DNA of 64,000 nt, from NCBI GenBank assembly GCA_963989385.1, contig OZ022515.1, positions 7,410,803-7,474,802 of the forward strand, given 5' to 3'. The stretch's first letter is position 1. Every line of letters begins with the position of its first letter. Source of the stretch: Ctena decussata (Eukaryota; Mollusca; Bivalvia; Lucinida; Lucinidae). Position numbers and translations under genes: made by a program. This document shows, piece by piece, positions 62,101-63,794 of this stretch. The notes under the pieces were generated by a model. It ran no database searches and was not told the DNA's origin. It saw only the letters and a list, made by a program, of their open reading frames with translations.

Positions 62101-62981
62101 TAATGAGATATCACAACATATATTTCAAAACCAAAAAGTACATTATCAAAAATTGTCATAGAATTGATCCATAATTATGACATTATTTTTAAGCCCAACC
62201 GCCCGCCTCCCTAACACACCCTCACCACACATACATCTCGGTACCTCCCAGCCCCACCAGTTATCCAGAGCCCCACCAGTATGTCGTGGTCTGATCAAGA
62301 CCTGTTGCGGACGGTTAATTTTCAGGTATTCTGTAAAGGTTCTAAGTAATTGAGAAAAAAATGTAGACTCAGACCAGACTGCTCATGGAGCAGGCACAGT
62401 CTGATCAGGCCTTATCTGTTTGCTAAGCTTCTATTCCATATGCATCTTTTGATCGCATCACTGCAATGTAAAATCATAATTGAGCCGCGACACGACAAAA
62501 CCAACAAAGTGGTTGTGCGCCAAGCACCGACTATTATCAGCCTGGGCTTCCACCCAGTCTGATCAGACTCTTCGCTTAGCGCTTAAAGGAGAGCTAAGGG
62601 TCTAAGGTAGCTCCATGCGGACAACGAAGACTCTGATCAGACTGGACGGATGCCAAGGCTGATCTGAGCCTGTGCTGGCGCACAATCACTTTGTTGGTTT
62701 TCTCGTGTCGCGGCTGTTTTTTTTTTTCTTTAACAATTTCGGTTATTATTGATTCAATGTATCGGTGTCCAATGTTTTAGAAGTTAAAAAGTAGGTTCTA
62801 TTTTTTGTTTTTTTTTTGTTTCAGACAATCACCGAGCTGGGAAATGACACACAGCTCTTCACGTTTGACCTTGACATGTCTGTTAGTGGTAATCCTATTG
62901 AAATGACGGTAATACGAGAAAACGGGTCGTCACCAGCGACAATTTCGGACCTAACCTTAGAAGCCTGCTACGAACCAGATG
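624..62981 (+). CDS. Giant secreted mucin-like gene, 17 exons placed, partial at both ends
   Basis: One + strand gene explains every coding signal I trust. Seen: 17 GT..AG-bounded open segments at 624-659, 2044-2079, 5826-5861, 7321-7356, 8623-8900, 10732-10882, 14251-14286, 17325-17378, 18718-18753, 21268-21303, 25299-43955, 49253-49515, 50843-50999, 55051-55352, 58988-59144, 60505-60827 and 62825-62981. All junctions agree in phase (phase 1 between units, phase 0 inside each two-exon module), giving 20,751 nt or 6,917 codons with no internal stop. The protein alternates Thr/Ser/Pro-rich stretches without cysteine, expected to be densely O-glycosylated, with Cys-bounded globular modules rich in N-X-S/T sequons. 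This is the build of a secreted or surface mucin. Inferred: role in mucus or extracellular matrix. No signal peptide, membrane segment, start or sure stop is in view, and no named mucin family (VWD, cystine knot, SEA) is visible here. Without transcripts, exon skipping cannot be judged. Confidence 0.8.
660..2043 (+). other. Intron
   Basis: Cassette remnants at both ends (to about 900, and from about 1620). The middle (1000-1600) is AT-rich unique-looking sequence in which I see no gene. Confidence 0.5.
2044..2079 (+). CDS. Microexon 2, 36 nt, Thr/Ala/Pro linker
   Basis: Bounded by acceptor TGTTTTAG and donor C|GTAAGT. In phase 1 it codes VTAYTAPTTAT. The exon and flanking intron match the cassette seen around the other microexons (upstream text near 1800-1900 resembles 420-490 and 21050-21110). 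The intron just downstream was split by the mobile element at 2168-4475. Confidence 0.7.
2168..4475. mobile_element. 2.3-kb element with tandem core of ~145-bp units
   Basis: It begins GCTCACCTGAGCA near 2168 and ends with the inverse TGCTCAGGTGAGC at 4435-4447, followed by CAGGGCCACCATGGCCCTCT. Between them about 14-15 units of roughly 145 bp repeat, each with TGTGTACGCTCTAGA, TTCATGAAACT, CAGAATGTTTATC and GGTCACTAGGTCAAAT. No long ORF fits a transposase. It splits a cassette: TTAACAC before 2166 and ACTACGTACTTCATCGC after 4480 are adjacent in other copies. Ends plus tandem core resemble non-autonomous elements described in bivalves (pearl-like); that family link is from memory. Confidence 0.7.
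4476..5825 (+). other. Intron between element and microexon 3
   Basis: Cassette text to about 4560, then sequence I do not recognise (4560-5300) with C-rich runs at 4690, then cassette text again from about 5400. Confidence 0.4.
5826..5861 (+). CDS. Microexon 3, 36 nt, Thr/Ala/Pro linker
   Basis: Acceptor ACTGTTTTAG and donor C|GTAAGT flank a 36-nt phase 1-1 exon coding QTPSTAPATAT. Its last 25 nt match microexons 4, 6 and 7 closely. The cassette text around it (5430-5820 upstream, 5862-6060 downstream) recurs near 14450-14560 and 6100-6330. Confidence 0.7.
5862..7320 (+). other. Intron
   Basis: Cassette downstream half to about 6330. The remainder (6330-7310) shows nothing I recognise; short open frames there have no splice or homology support. 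Confidence 0.4.
7321..7356 (+). CDS. 36-nt exon, Thr/Ser linker leading into module 1
   Basis: Acceptor TCAATTTCAG and donor G|GTAAAC bound 36 nt, phase 1-1, coding TTSVTSMVTTS. Length and phase equal those of the STAPATAT microexons, but the sequence is different and the flanking intron is not an obvious cassette copy. It may be an older member. Its final G joins GG of the next exon to give Gly, placing a Gly-Cys at the start of module 1. Confidence 0.55.
7357..8622 (+). other. Intron with a short tandem and a SINE-like piece
   Basis: A 30-bp direct repeat occurs near 7855-7905 (AAAATGTCTCAGAATGATGA twice, in varied form). A tRNA-like segment lies at 8103-8168 on the - strand. Nothing else recognised. 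Confidence 0.4.
8103..8168 (-). mobile_element. tRNA-derived SINE head fragment
   Basis: On the - strand it reads GAGCCACGGTAGCTTAGTAG with TAGCTTAGTAGG fitting an RNA polymerase III A box, followed about 35 nt later by a degenerate B box (GGTATGAGATC). No paired acceptor stem or CCA context is seen, so a SINE remnant is likelier than a working tRNA. Confidence 0.4.
8623..8900 (+). CDS. Module 1, first half (Cys-bounded beta-rich module)
   Basis: 278 nt, phase 1 to 0; acceptor AATACAG, donor ACG|GTGAGT. It codes Cys at codon 1, then about 90 residues with alternating hydrophobic strands (for example TIIITFVKPIFVELVSF) and sequons NVT, NFS, NVS and NIT. The start at 8623 is set by the acceptor and by phase with the preceding exon, not by the Met at 8637. 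With 10732-10882 it makes one 143-residue module whose only two cysteines are near its ends. That pattern, the length and the predicted beta content resemble galactose-binding-like/discoidin beta-sandwiches, but I see no discoidin signature, so the fold is an inference. The same two-exon design recurs three times downstream. Confidence 0.8.
8901..10731 (+). other. Intron inside module 1
   Basis: No exon seen. It contains the trinucleotide microsatellite at 10136-10183 and a short imprecise duplication near 10425-10505 (GGTATCTGTGTGTGTGA / AGTATCTGTGTGTGTCTGA). The rest is unrecognised AT-rich DNA. Confidence 0.5.
10136..10183. repeat. (AAT)n microsatellite
   Basis: About 16 near-perfect AAT/TAA units in a row. 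Confidence 0.95.
10732..10882 (+). CDS. Module 1, second half
   Basis: 151 nt, phase 0 to 1; acceptor TTTTACAG, donor A|GTAAGT. It codes 50 residues starting VEVVDSLTQTVTVTVKKI, with a sequon NNT, and ends in IFDLYILACFEH. The ending is the module's hallmark: compare ISDLLIKACFTP, KITIEACYNTS and ISDLTLEACYEP in modules 2-4. This exon is six nt shorter than its three counterparts, each exactly 157 nt. The terminal Cys probably pairs with the Cys opening 8623-8900. Confidence 0.8.
11084..11321. mobile_element. Foldback element copy 1 (TGAGCCGCGACACGAG family)
   Basis: About 238 bp, palindromic nearly end to end. It begins TGAGCCGCGACACGAGAAAA, continues CCAACAAAGTGG and GATCAACCTGGGCATC, and the second half is the reverse complement, ending TCTCGTGTCGAGGCTCA. 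No coding capacity; a MITE-like or foldback family with 12 recognisable copies in this window. Confidence 0.85.
13419..13529. repeat. Near-perfect long hairpin
   Basis: Arms of about 50 bp (CTTTGTTTAATCA... against ...TGATTAAACAAGG) meet at CCGTTTTCGAAAATGG with almost no loop. I see only one mismatch in the arms. Such arm identity points to a recent foldback insertion or a strand-switch event. Confidence 0.9.
13731..13850 (+). mobile_element. SINE 3' part
   Basis: It starts at a B-box-like GGTTCGAGTCCCC, continues CAGTCTGTCGGATGGG and GCGTTAAACCCG, and ends in a CACTCACTCACTCATTC tail. This layout fits a tRNA-derived SINE with a conserved central part; family name not assigned. Confidence 0.6.
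14251..14286 (+). CDS. Microexon 4, 36 nt, Thr/Ala/Pro linker
   Basis: Acceptor ATGTTTTAG and donor C|GTAAGT; codes VTASTAPATAT in phase 1. Except for its first base it is identical to microexon 7 (21268). The final A of module 1 joins its TT to give Ile. Downstream intron text at 14287-14560 is a clear cassette copy. Confidence 0.75.
15837..16060. mobile_element. Foldback element copy 2
   Basis: Begins TGAGCCGCGACAAG and ends GTCTTGTCGTGGCTC. About 224 bp, with a short deletion near the left end (the AAAACCAAC segment is missing) that breaks the palindrome. Confidence 0.8.
16531..16752. mobile_element. Hairpin element with GGGGCCATATTTATAAA ends
   Basis: Outer arms GGCCATATTTATAAAACAAC and GTTTGATAAATACGGCCC are inverse, as are CTTAAGTGGTTGCTATGCT / AGCATAGCAACGACTTAAG. 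The inner 40-bp arms (ATTCCCTACAACTATGAAAT to its inverse) are near identical around AGTCTGAATAAGACT. About 222 bp, non-coding. Confidence 0.8.
17325..17378 (+). CDS. Microexon 5, 54 nt, with internal 18-nt duplication
   Basis: Acceptor ATGTTTTAG and donor C|GTAAGT. The exon is microexon 4 plus an extra 18 nt: GCACCAGCAACTGCAACT is followed by a second GCACCAGCAACTGCAACA. It codes VTASTAPATATAPATAT and stays phase 1-1. The 18-bp step adds six residues (APATAT), a small example of a repeat growing inside a coding exon. Confidence 0.75.
17379..18717 (+). other. Intron
   Basis: Cassette text at 17379-17640 and 17930-18090, interrupted by a foldback copy (17675-17910). 18180-18450 is a GC-richer unrecognised stretch; cassette upstream text resumes at about 18500. 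Confidence 0.45.
17675..17910. mobile_element. Foldback element copy 3
   Basis: Diverged left end (GATCCGTGGCATACGAAAAC), then CCAACAAAGCGAC and GATCAGCCTGGGCATCCGCC; right end TTTGTTTCTTTTGCCGCGGCTC. About 236 bp. Confidence 0.75.
18718..18753 (+). CDS. Microexon 6, 36 nt, Thr/Ala/Pro linker
   Basis: Acceptor TATTTTAG and donor C|GTAAGA; codes VTISTAPATAT in phase 1. The donor differs from its siblings (GTAAGA, not GTAAGT) and the exon end reads ACGC rather than ACAC, so it may be a weaker site. The upstream cassette (18500-18717) is intact. Confidence 0.7.
18843..19620. mobile_element. Element with ~170-bp internal repeats
   Basis: It opens TTTTAGCTGGCTTGTACAAA, reads TGTTGTCACCCTGATG, and contains at least two diverged units of about 173 bp (AATAACCACTTCTCAGAAC near 18955; CTAAGCAACCACTGACAAG near 19128) with CCTGGGGT and AGGTGACGCTCA landmarks, plus looser ones after. 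Structurally like 2168-4475. Right end uncertain. Confidence 0.45.
19648..19975. repeat. Dispersed repeat, inverse partner of 57208-57443
   Basis: CCGTCGCTGTTATTCA, ATGACACTTTGGCGCGTAC, AATCTTACAGTCCTGGTCAT and ATGAAACTCGCCGAAAGCTG recur in opposite orientation at 57208-57443. A partial inverted piece (TTTCATAAATTTCATATGAA, TCGTGTAAGATC) follows at 19935-19975. Both copies are open for some 60 codons in the same sense, but I see no other coding evidence. Confidence 0.55.
20185..20850 (-). mobile_element. Possible retroposon tail, - strand
   Basis: On the - strand the segment ends TTTTTACTTACTTA at 20187, a tail type used by some non-LTR retroposons, and it sits inside a cassette that is continuous around it. 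Upstream on the - strand is a 118-codon open frame (20852-20496) that I do not recognise. Identity uncertain. Confidence 0.3.
21268..21303 (+). CDS. Microexon 7, 36 nt, Thr/Ala/Pro linker
   Basis: Acceptor GATATTTTAG and donor C|GTAAGT; codes VTASTAPATAT in phase 1. It starts CT where its siblings start TT, so the joining codon is CCT (Pro). Its last C plus AA of the giant exon gives Gln. It is the last microexon before the giant exon. Confidence 0.75.
21720..22620 (-). pseudogene. Decayed non-LTR retrotransposon reverse transcriptase
   Basis: Two pieces on the - strand match LINE-type reverse transcriptase as I know it. 22404-22213 codes LNRPNPQAEEVIAEEQALF followed by RSGRSTTE, the fingers/palm entry block; 22104-21919 codes EEWFKTTLEVRQGYLLSSAL followed by FTSFLENIMSDVL, a late palm block. 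Near 21870-21800 a piece reading AEKTKLMTNSAYGIQ matches the region after the catalytic motif. The catalytic F/YxDD block is not intact, and stops and frameshifts separate the pieces, so it is dead. Flanking endonuclease and ends are missing: a 5'-truncated or internal relic. Confidence 0.75.
22620..23190. repeat. Degenerate minisatellite, ~35-bp unit
   Basis: Loose copies of AATGACTGAAATACTGATTATT recur at 22655, 22930, 22960, 22995, 23025 and 23155, split by about 190 bp of other sequence (22720-22910). Confidence 0.55.
23196..23355. mobile_element. Hairpin element with TTATTATAATAGTAACTT ends
   Basis: Ends TTATTATAATAGTAACTT and AAGTTACTATTATAATAA are perfect inverses. Inner arms GATGAGCCCATACCATCGGA and TCCGATGGTATGAGCTCATC are also inverse. 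About 160 bp, non-coding. Confidence 0.85.
24195..24329. mobile_element. Hairpin element with AGAAATGATTT ends
   Basis: Outer AGAAATGATTT / AAATCATTTCT and long inner arms CTAGGCAAACAGTTTGGATC / GATCCAAACTGTTTGCTGCC. The loop holds GGCCCCACAAACATAGGGCC. About 135 bp. Confidence 0.8.
24505..24680. mobile_element. Foldback element copy 4, internally deleted
   Basis: Full left half to CTTAGGGCTTGAAGGGTAGC, then a jump to CTGCGCTGGCCGCACAACC, so most of the right arm is gone (176 bp left). Ends TGAGCCGCGACACGAG / GTGTTGCGGCTC are kept. Confidence 0.8.
25299..25690 (+). other. Non-repetitive head of the giant exon
   Basis: About 130 codons of Thr/Ser-rich but non-periodic sequence, opening LTTFVPTTSETEAQSSF. 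It includes the only tryptophans I noticed in the exon (PSWITW, near 25600) plus scattered Phe and Tyr. It reads as mucin linker rather than a folded domain. The 11-residue period begins around 25690 (VTQVPSIHPSS). Confidence 0.7.
25299..43955 (+). CDS. Giant 18.7-kb mucin exon, 11-residue Ser/Thr/Pro/Gln repeats
   Basis: Acceptor TTGCATTACAG ends at 25298; the frame is open from there (phase 1) to donor TTAG|GTACGT after 43955 (phase 1): 18,657 nt = 6,219 codons with no stop. The frame does not begin at the in-frame GTG at 25547; it runs 248 nt further up to the acceptor. After about 120 head residues the protein is almost only an 11-residue repeat of form xSGxTQVPTxQ, in the core grouped by three as ASGQTQVPSSQ, PSGATQVPTTR (or TSR) and ASGATQVPTTQ. 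No cysteine occurs, aromatics are nearly confined to the ends, and Ser+Thr+Pro make up about half the residues, as in O-glycosylated mucin domains. Core acidic residues are few and one Arg recurs per 33 residues, so the backbone is basic. All indels I saw between units keep the frame, which argues for a selected coding exon. The frame continues to a stop at 44075-44077 if the donor is not used. Confidence 0.88.
25691..28750 (+). repeat. Degenerate 33-bp (11-residue) repeats, left arm
   Basis: About 92 units of 33 bp that keep the SG.TQVPT.Q frame but vary at many positions (for example ATKVSTPQ, KGTQVATTQ, LTHIPTSQ). The 99-bp triplet order of the core is only partly present. Several 10- or 13-residue units break the phase of the period without breaking the frame, for example near 28336 (PTTEVPTTQ). 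Divergence here compared with the core fits an older, less homogenised flank. Confidence 0.8.
28751..42690 (+). repeat. Homogenised core array, 99-bp unit, 198-bp higher-order unit
   Basis: About 14 kb, roughly 140 copies of a 99-bp unit coding ASGQTQVPSSQ / PSGATQVPT[T/S]R / ASGATQVPTTQ. Each unit normally holds AAGCTT (in acaagcttctgg) and GGTACC (in caggtacctt), so both six-base sites recur about every 99 bp. Two versions often alternate: one carries acatcaagagcatccggt with gtaccgac, the other acaacaagagcatctggt with gtgccgac, giving a 198-bp unit. Extra or missing 33-bp units shift the register locally, as in TSR followed directly by another VPTTR unit near 34000 and 35450. Copies are very similar, as expected from unequal crossover or gene conversion. 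Confidence 0.85.
42691..43955 (+). repeat. Degenerate 33-bp repeats, right arm
   Basis: Units lose the 99-bp order after about 42760 and become as varied as the left arm (AKAPTTQ, SLQVPTSQ, ATNISTSQ). From 43850 the period fades (RASIMSTKQAS, then GFTTLPSYVTL) and the exon ends at a donor. A short unit with a missing segment (GTQVQASGTTQV, near 42830) is again in frame. Confidence 0.75.
44156..45236. mobile_element. TA-flanked 1.08-kb non-autonomous DNA element, copy A
   Basis: Ends TACACTGAACGGATATTATA and ...AAGTTTAGTTCAGTGTA are inverted repeats flanked by TA. The interior matches 56087-57142 along its whole length (for example TTTCATGCAG with GAACAGTGTGGTCT, TCCAGTAAC, TAACTAGCGACAGTGCATTTC, AACTTGAAG/GACTTGAAG). 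No transposase frame survives. The TA duplication suggests the Tc1/mariner-pogo superfamily (inference). Confidence 0.8.
46433..46910 (+). mobile_element. Two tandem tRNA-derived SINE units (~232 bp each)
   Basis: Units near 46433-46664 and 46665-46905, with the start of a third (GTCGACCATGTGGCTC) cut by a foldback. In unit 2 a tRNA-like head is clear: GTGGCTC (46675) pairs with GAGCCAC (46735-46741), with A box TAGTTCAGTTG and B box GTTCGAGTCCC. Both units then share CCACGGC, GCATGTGTCGTCG and GATTCGGGAAC. Confidence 0.7.
46915..47081. mobile_element. Foldback element copy 5, truncated
   Basis: Only from GCCCAGTTTGATAAGACTTC onward; right half intact to GTCGCGCCTCA. It abuts the third SINE unit. 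Confidence 0.75.
47129..47164. repeat. (TTTA)n microsatellite
   Basis: About nine TTTA units in a row. Confidence 0.9.
47270..47950. repeat. Tandem repeat, ~155-bp unit, about 4-5 copies
   Basis: Each unit carries CTCTGAAACTATAGGAGATA, TTTCGCGAAACTTGGTACAA, ATATAAAGCATC, a CAGAGAAAAAG(A)..CGTAAC segment and GGAAATCGTGTCC (near 47410, 47570, 47720, 47877). Confidence 0.7.
48109..48346. mobile_element. Foldback element copy 6
   Basis: TGAGCCGCGTCACGAGAAAA to TTTTCTCGTGTCGCGGCTCA, about 238 bp, little decayed. Confidence 0.85.
48787..48862. mobile_element. Solo end of pogo-like MITE
   Basis: CAGTCAACTCTCGATATCTC after a TA, then ACACTGATATCTCA and CTTATCAAATAATATAGTT, the same left end as 53592. 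No right end found. Confidence 0.65.
49075..49172. repeat. Minisatellite, ~34-bp unit, three copies
   Basis: AGCAAGGATTTTGTTCAGAC, AGCAAAGACTCCGCTCAGAC and AGCAAGGACTTTGCTCAGGT each lead to a GCGCAG end. It lies 80 bp before the exon 49253 acceptor. Confidence 0.7.
49253..49515 (+). CDS. Module 2, first half
   Basis: 263 nt, phase 1 to 0; acceptor TTAATATTTGTAG, donor TAT|GTAAGT. The G left from the giant exon plus CT gives Ala, then VCVKTEIDVSSNHILVDSDQ. It codes 87 complete codons with one cysteine near the start, sequon NAT (plus NSS), and strand-like runs such as PLIMSVSFTANY and TATLTIV. With 50843-50999 it forms a 140-residue module whose only cysteines are at the ends. It follows the giant mucin exon directly, with no short Thr-rich exon between. 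An ASGSGGVYQ-like Gly-rich turn (AGSGGVYQAP) matches AGSGSEYSL in module 4. Confidence 0.82.
49624..49764. mobile_element. Hairpin element with GGGGATAACT ends
   Basis: GGGGATAACTATACTCAAAA and TTTTGAATACAGTTATCCCC are inverse; inner GTGAATCGTC / GACGATTTACGC. About 141 bp. Confidence 0.8.
50106..50346. mobile_element. Foldback element copy 7
   Basis: TGAGCCGCGACACGAGAAAA to GTTTTGTCGTGTCGCGGCAC, about 240 bp, almost intact palindrome. Confidence 0.85.
50843..50999 (+). CDS. Module 2, second half
   Basis: 157 nt, phase 0 to 1; acceptor CTATATTTCAG, donor GGAG|GTACCT. It codes NDTEPIASAPSLVMFNLT, then a hydrophobic run DLLELLLIG and the closing motif ISDLLIKACFTPG. The length is identical to the second exons of modules 3 and 4. 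Sequons NDT and NLT are present. A hairpin element begins 28 bp after its donor. Confidence 0.83.
51028..51232. mobile_element. Hairpin element with GAGTCGGGTAACTTCGG ends
   Basis: Ends GAGTCGGGTAACTTCGG and CCGAAGTTACCCGACTC are perfect inverses. The inner arms (GCAAACAGTGAAAATCC / GGATTTTCACTGTTTGC) are also near perfect around GGCTCATCATGAGCC. About 205 bp. It starts 28 bp after the donor at 50999. Confidence 0.9.
53356..53573. mobile_element. Pogo-like MITE, complete
   Basis: TA-flanked, CTGTTAACTTTCGATACCTC at the left and GATATCGAGAGTTGACTG at the right. The centre is a hairpin, TATCAAAGTAAATTTTCTGG against CCAGAAAATTTACTTTGAGA. About 218 bp. CAGTYRACTCTCG ends with TA duplications are typical of pogo/Tigger relatives (from general knowledge). 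Confidence 0.75.
53592..55000. mobile_element. Pogo-like element interrupted by another element
   Basis: Left end CAGTTGACTCTCATTGTCTC after TA, shared text to about 53693; right part (CTGGTACATTTGAGATATCA ... TTATCGAAAGTTGACTG then TA) at 54934-55000. The 1.2 kb between has other content, including 54077-54904. The right end is 50 bp upstream of the exon 55051 acceptor. Confidence 0.75.
54077..54904. mobile_element. Nested element with ~35-bp terminal inverted repeats
   Basis: Left AATATGAAAATAGGCACTGC followed by CTATTGGCGAGCATCGCT; right AGCGATGTGCTCGCCTACAG followed by GCAGTGCCTATTTTCATATT, its inverse. 828 bp, no transposase frame. GC-rich short palindromes (GGGCCCTGCGGGCCC near 54590; AGGCGCTTAGCGCCT near 53731) lie inside and just outside it. 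Confidence 0.75.
55051..55352 (+). CDS. Module 3, first half
   Basis: 302 nt, phase 1 to 0; acceptor TCTGTTTTACAG, donor GAG|GTAAAC. It opens LCLEDMHTNNETINITSDV and codes 100 full codons, with strand-like segments VTFPGEEIFTIEAALV and VAVFHVEILF and a late DCNHSM. It has one more Cys than modules 1 and 2; the partner is probably the extra Cys (GELACYV) in 58988-59144, suggesting a second disulphide. A TA-flanked mobile element ends 50 bp before the acceptor and a foldback element begins 21-22 bp after the donor, so this exon sits in very little ancestral intron. Confidence 0.82.
55374..55605. mobile_element. Foldback element copy 8, just after a donor
   Basis: Diverged left end TGAACCGCTACACGACAAAT, right end TTTTCTCGCGTCGCCGCTCA. 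About 232 bp. It starts 21-22 bp after the donor of exon 55051-55352. Confidence 0.8.
56087..57142. mobile_element. TA-flanked 1.06-kb non-autonomous DNA element, copy B
   Basis: TACACTGAACGAATATTATA to GGTTATAAGTTTCGTTCAGTGTA cut to its ends; same orientation and content as 44156-45236, with many substitutions and small indels. No intact frame. Confidence 0.8.
57208..57443. repeat. Dispersed repeat, inverse partner of 19648-19830
   Basis: Read on the - strand it has TGATGTCGCTGTTTTTCAT, AACACTTTGGCGCGTACACG, AGAATCTTACACTCGTGGTC and ATGAAACTCGCCGAAGGCTC, matching 19648-19830. Confidence 0.55.
57550..58360. repeat. Loose ~330-bp tandem, about three copies
   Basis: AAAAGTAGCTTCTATCCTC (57595), AAAGTAAAGCTTGTGTCGAC (57928) and AAAGTGTAGCTTCCAGCCTC (58240) are spaced by about 310-330 bp, each preceded by T-rich text with TTAGT/TTATTAGT. 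Strongly diverged. Confidence 0.35.
58389..58614. mobile_element. Foldback element copy 9
   Basis: GAGCCACGACACGAGGTAAA to TTTTCTCGTGTGGCGGCCCA; part of the left arm missing (CAGACTGGGCGTATGCC follows early). Confidence 0.8.
58988..59144 (+). CDS. Module 3, second half
   Basis: 157 nt, phase 0 to 1; acceptor TTCATTTTCAG, donor ATGG|GTAATT. It codes IFNISTNQTNVIGNF, then GELACYVTFTI and the closing motif VTKITIEACYNTSQEM. Sequons NIS, NQT and NTS are present. The extra Cys in the middle matches the extra Cys at the end of 55051-55352. Confidence 0.82.
59145..60504 (+). other. Intron between modules 3 and 4
   Basis: No exon seen. A SINE-like tRNA head is at 60263-60328; the rest is AT-rich and unrecognised. 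Confidence 0.5.
60263..60328 (-). mobile_element. tRNA-derived SINE head
   Basis: On the - strand: CTCAGTGGGTTAAGCGATGG as an A-box region and GGGTTCGAATCCTGCTGG with a perfect B box. No acceptor-stem pairing strong enough for a tRNA gene. Confidence 0.5.
60505..60827 (+). CDS. Module 4, first half
   Basis: 323 nt, phase 1 to 0; acceptor GCTTGCCATAG (weak pyrimidine tract), donor GTG|GTAGGT. The preceding G plus TA gives Val, then ESEECSPETQQSLFTEECAG, so two cysteines open this module instead of one. It has 107 codons, sequons NET, NVS and NDT, and strand-like VWDEVSFIGVNVSDVYLTV. It is the longest first half in the set. The upstream open frame (from 60483) is just readthrough of the acceptor and I do not count it. 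Confidence 0.78.
60869..61105. mobile_element. Foldback element copy 10, close to a donor
   Basis: AGCCGCGACATGACCAAACC to GGTTTTGTCGAATTGCAGCTCA. About 237 bp. It starts 41 bp after the donor at 60827. Confidence 0.8.
62055..62130. repeat. Palindromic remnant, ATATATGTTGTGAC type
   Basis: ATATATGTTGTGACATCGCT ... GAATCGCC|TCGG|CAAGGCGATTC ... ATATCACAACATATAT is an imperfect hairpin. Related halves occur near 45415-45485 (ATATATCGTGACCCCTCATT) and 46280-46312 (TATATGTTGTGACGAGGCGG). Confidence 0.65.
62481..62715. mobile_element. Foldback element copy 11
   Basis: TGAGCCGCGACACGACAAAA to TTTTCTCGTGTCGCGGCT, followed by a T run. It ends 109 bp before exon 62825. Confidence 0.85.
62825..62981 (+). 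CDS. Module 4, second half
   Basis: 157 nt, phase 0 to 1; acceptor TTTTTTGTTTCAG with a long T tract, donor GATG|GTAAGC. It codes TITELGNDTQLFTFDLDMSV and ends ATISDLTLEACYEPDG. Sequons NDT and NGS are present. It lies between two foldback copies (62481-62715 and 63028-63265). The open phase at the donor means at least one further exon is needed. Confidence 0.83.
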
Positions 62982-63027
62982 GTAAGCTGAAGCACATTAA
63001 GCTCCAAATCCGGCACTAGTAGATATA

Positions 63028-63265
63028 TGAGCCACGACACGAGAAAACCAACAATGTGGTTGTGCGCCCAGCGCAGACTCAGATCAGCCTGGGCATCCGC
63101 CCAGTCTCATCAGAGCCTTCGCTGTCCGCTCGGAGGTAGCTCAGTCCCTTAGCTACTCTTTAAGCACTTAGCAAAGACTGTGATCAGATTGGGTGGATGC
63201 CAAGGCTGATCTGAGTCTGCGCAGGACGCACAACCACATCGTTGGTTTTCTCGTGTCGCGGCTCA
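63028..63265. mobile_element. Foldback element copy 12, close to a donor
   Basis: TGAGCCACGACACGAGAAAA to TTTTCTCGTGTCGCGGCTCA, about 238 bp, near-intact. It starts 46-47 bp after the donor at 62981, and its flanks (ATATA / TATAT) suggest an AT-rich target. Confidence 0.85.
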
Positions 63266-63536
63266 TATATTCTTTTGATTTTACGGCCTTTCAAAAATAT
63301 TTCACTTATGTCGAGCCAATCATTAAGCAAAGGTTGGCGAAGTCCTGAATTCCCGGGGAATACCCAACTGACCTTCTGTTGGCAGAATTGGCTTTCTCAG
63401 ATGGGCTCCTGATAATTGACAGTATCTTTTTGGCGTTGCGTGAAAAGAAACCTTAAACCATATGCGTATAGTAAAAATCCAAATCAACCAGAGCATATAA
63501 ACAGAAAAACCGAGTCTTCACTTTTCACATTTTCAG

Positions 63537-63556
63537 ATTTCCGAAAGGTTCAATAG
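63537..63556 (+). CDS. Possible tiny terminal exon (speculative)
   Basis: A good acceptor (CTTTTCACATTTTCAG) ends at 63536. Joined in phase 1 to 62981 it would add Asp-Phe-Arg-Lys-Val-Gln and a TAG at 63554-63556. I see no AATAAA between here and 64000, and the gene may simply continue outside the window. Treat as a candidate only. Confidence 0.15.
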
Positions 63557-63794
63557 TTTTGTCTCAAAAGGGAATGCTCTCATCAGACTGCACGGATGCG
63601 CAGGCAGATCTGAGTCTTTCCTGTTTGGACATGCCATCATGTACATTTTTCACGCGGTACCAGTCCTTTCTTTTGTACGGTTGGGGTGAGTGTGCTGTGA
63701 AACTCCTTTTGTTTGGATTTTGTTGTTAAATTCCATTGGATACAGAGCAACAAAGTTTATAAAAACAACACTGGTTAACTATGTATAGTCAAGG

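Larger units (their letters stand above)
60828..62824 (+). other. Intron inside module 4
   Basis: Two foldbacks (60869-61105, 62481-62715) and a palindromic remnant (62055-62130). 61110-62050 is unrecognised, with GTCATTTTYCCGTGTTCATT twice (near 61525 and 61725). Confidence 0.5.
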
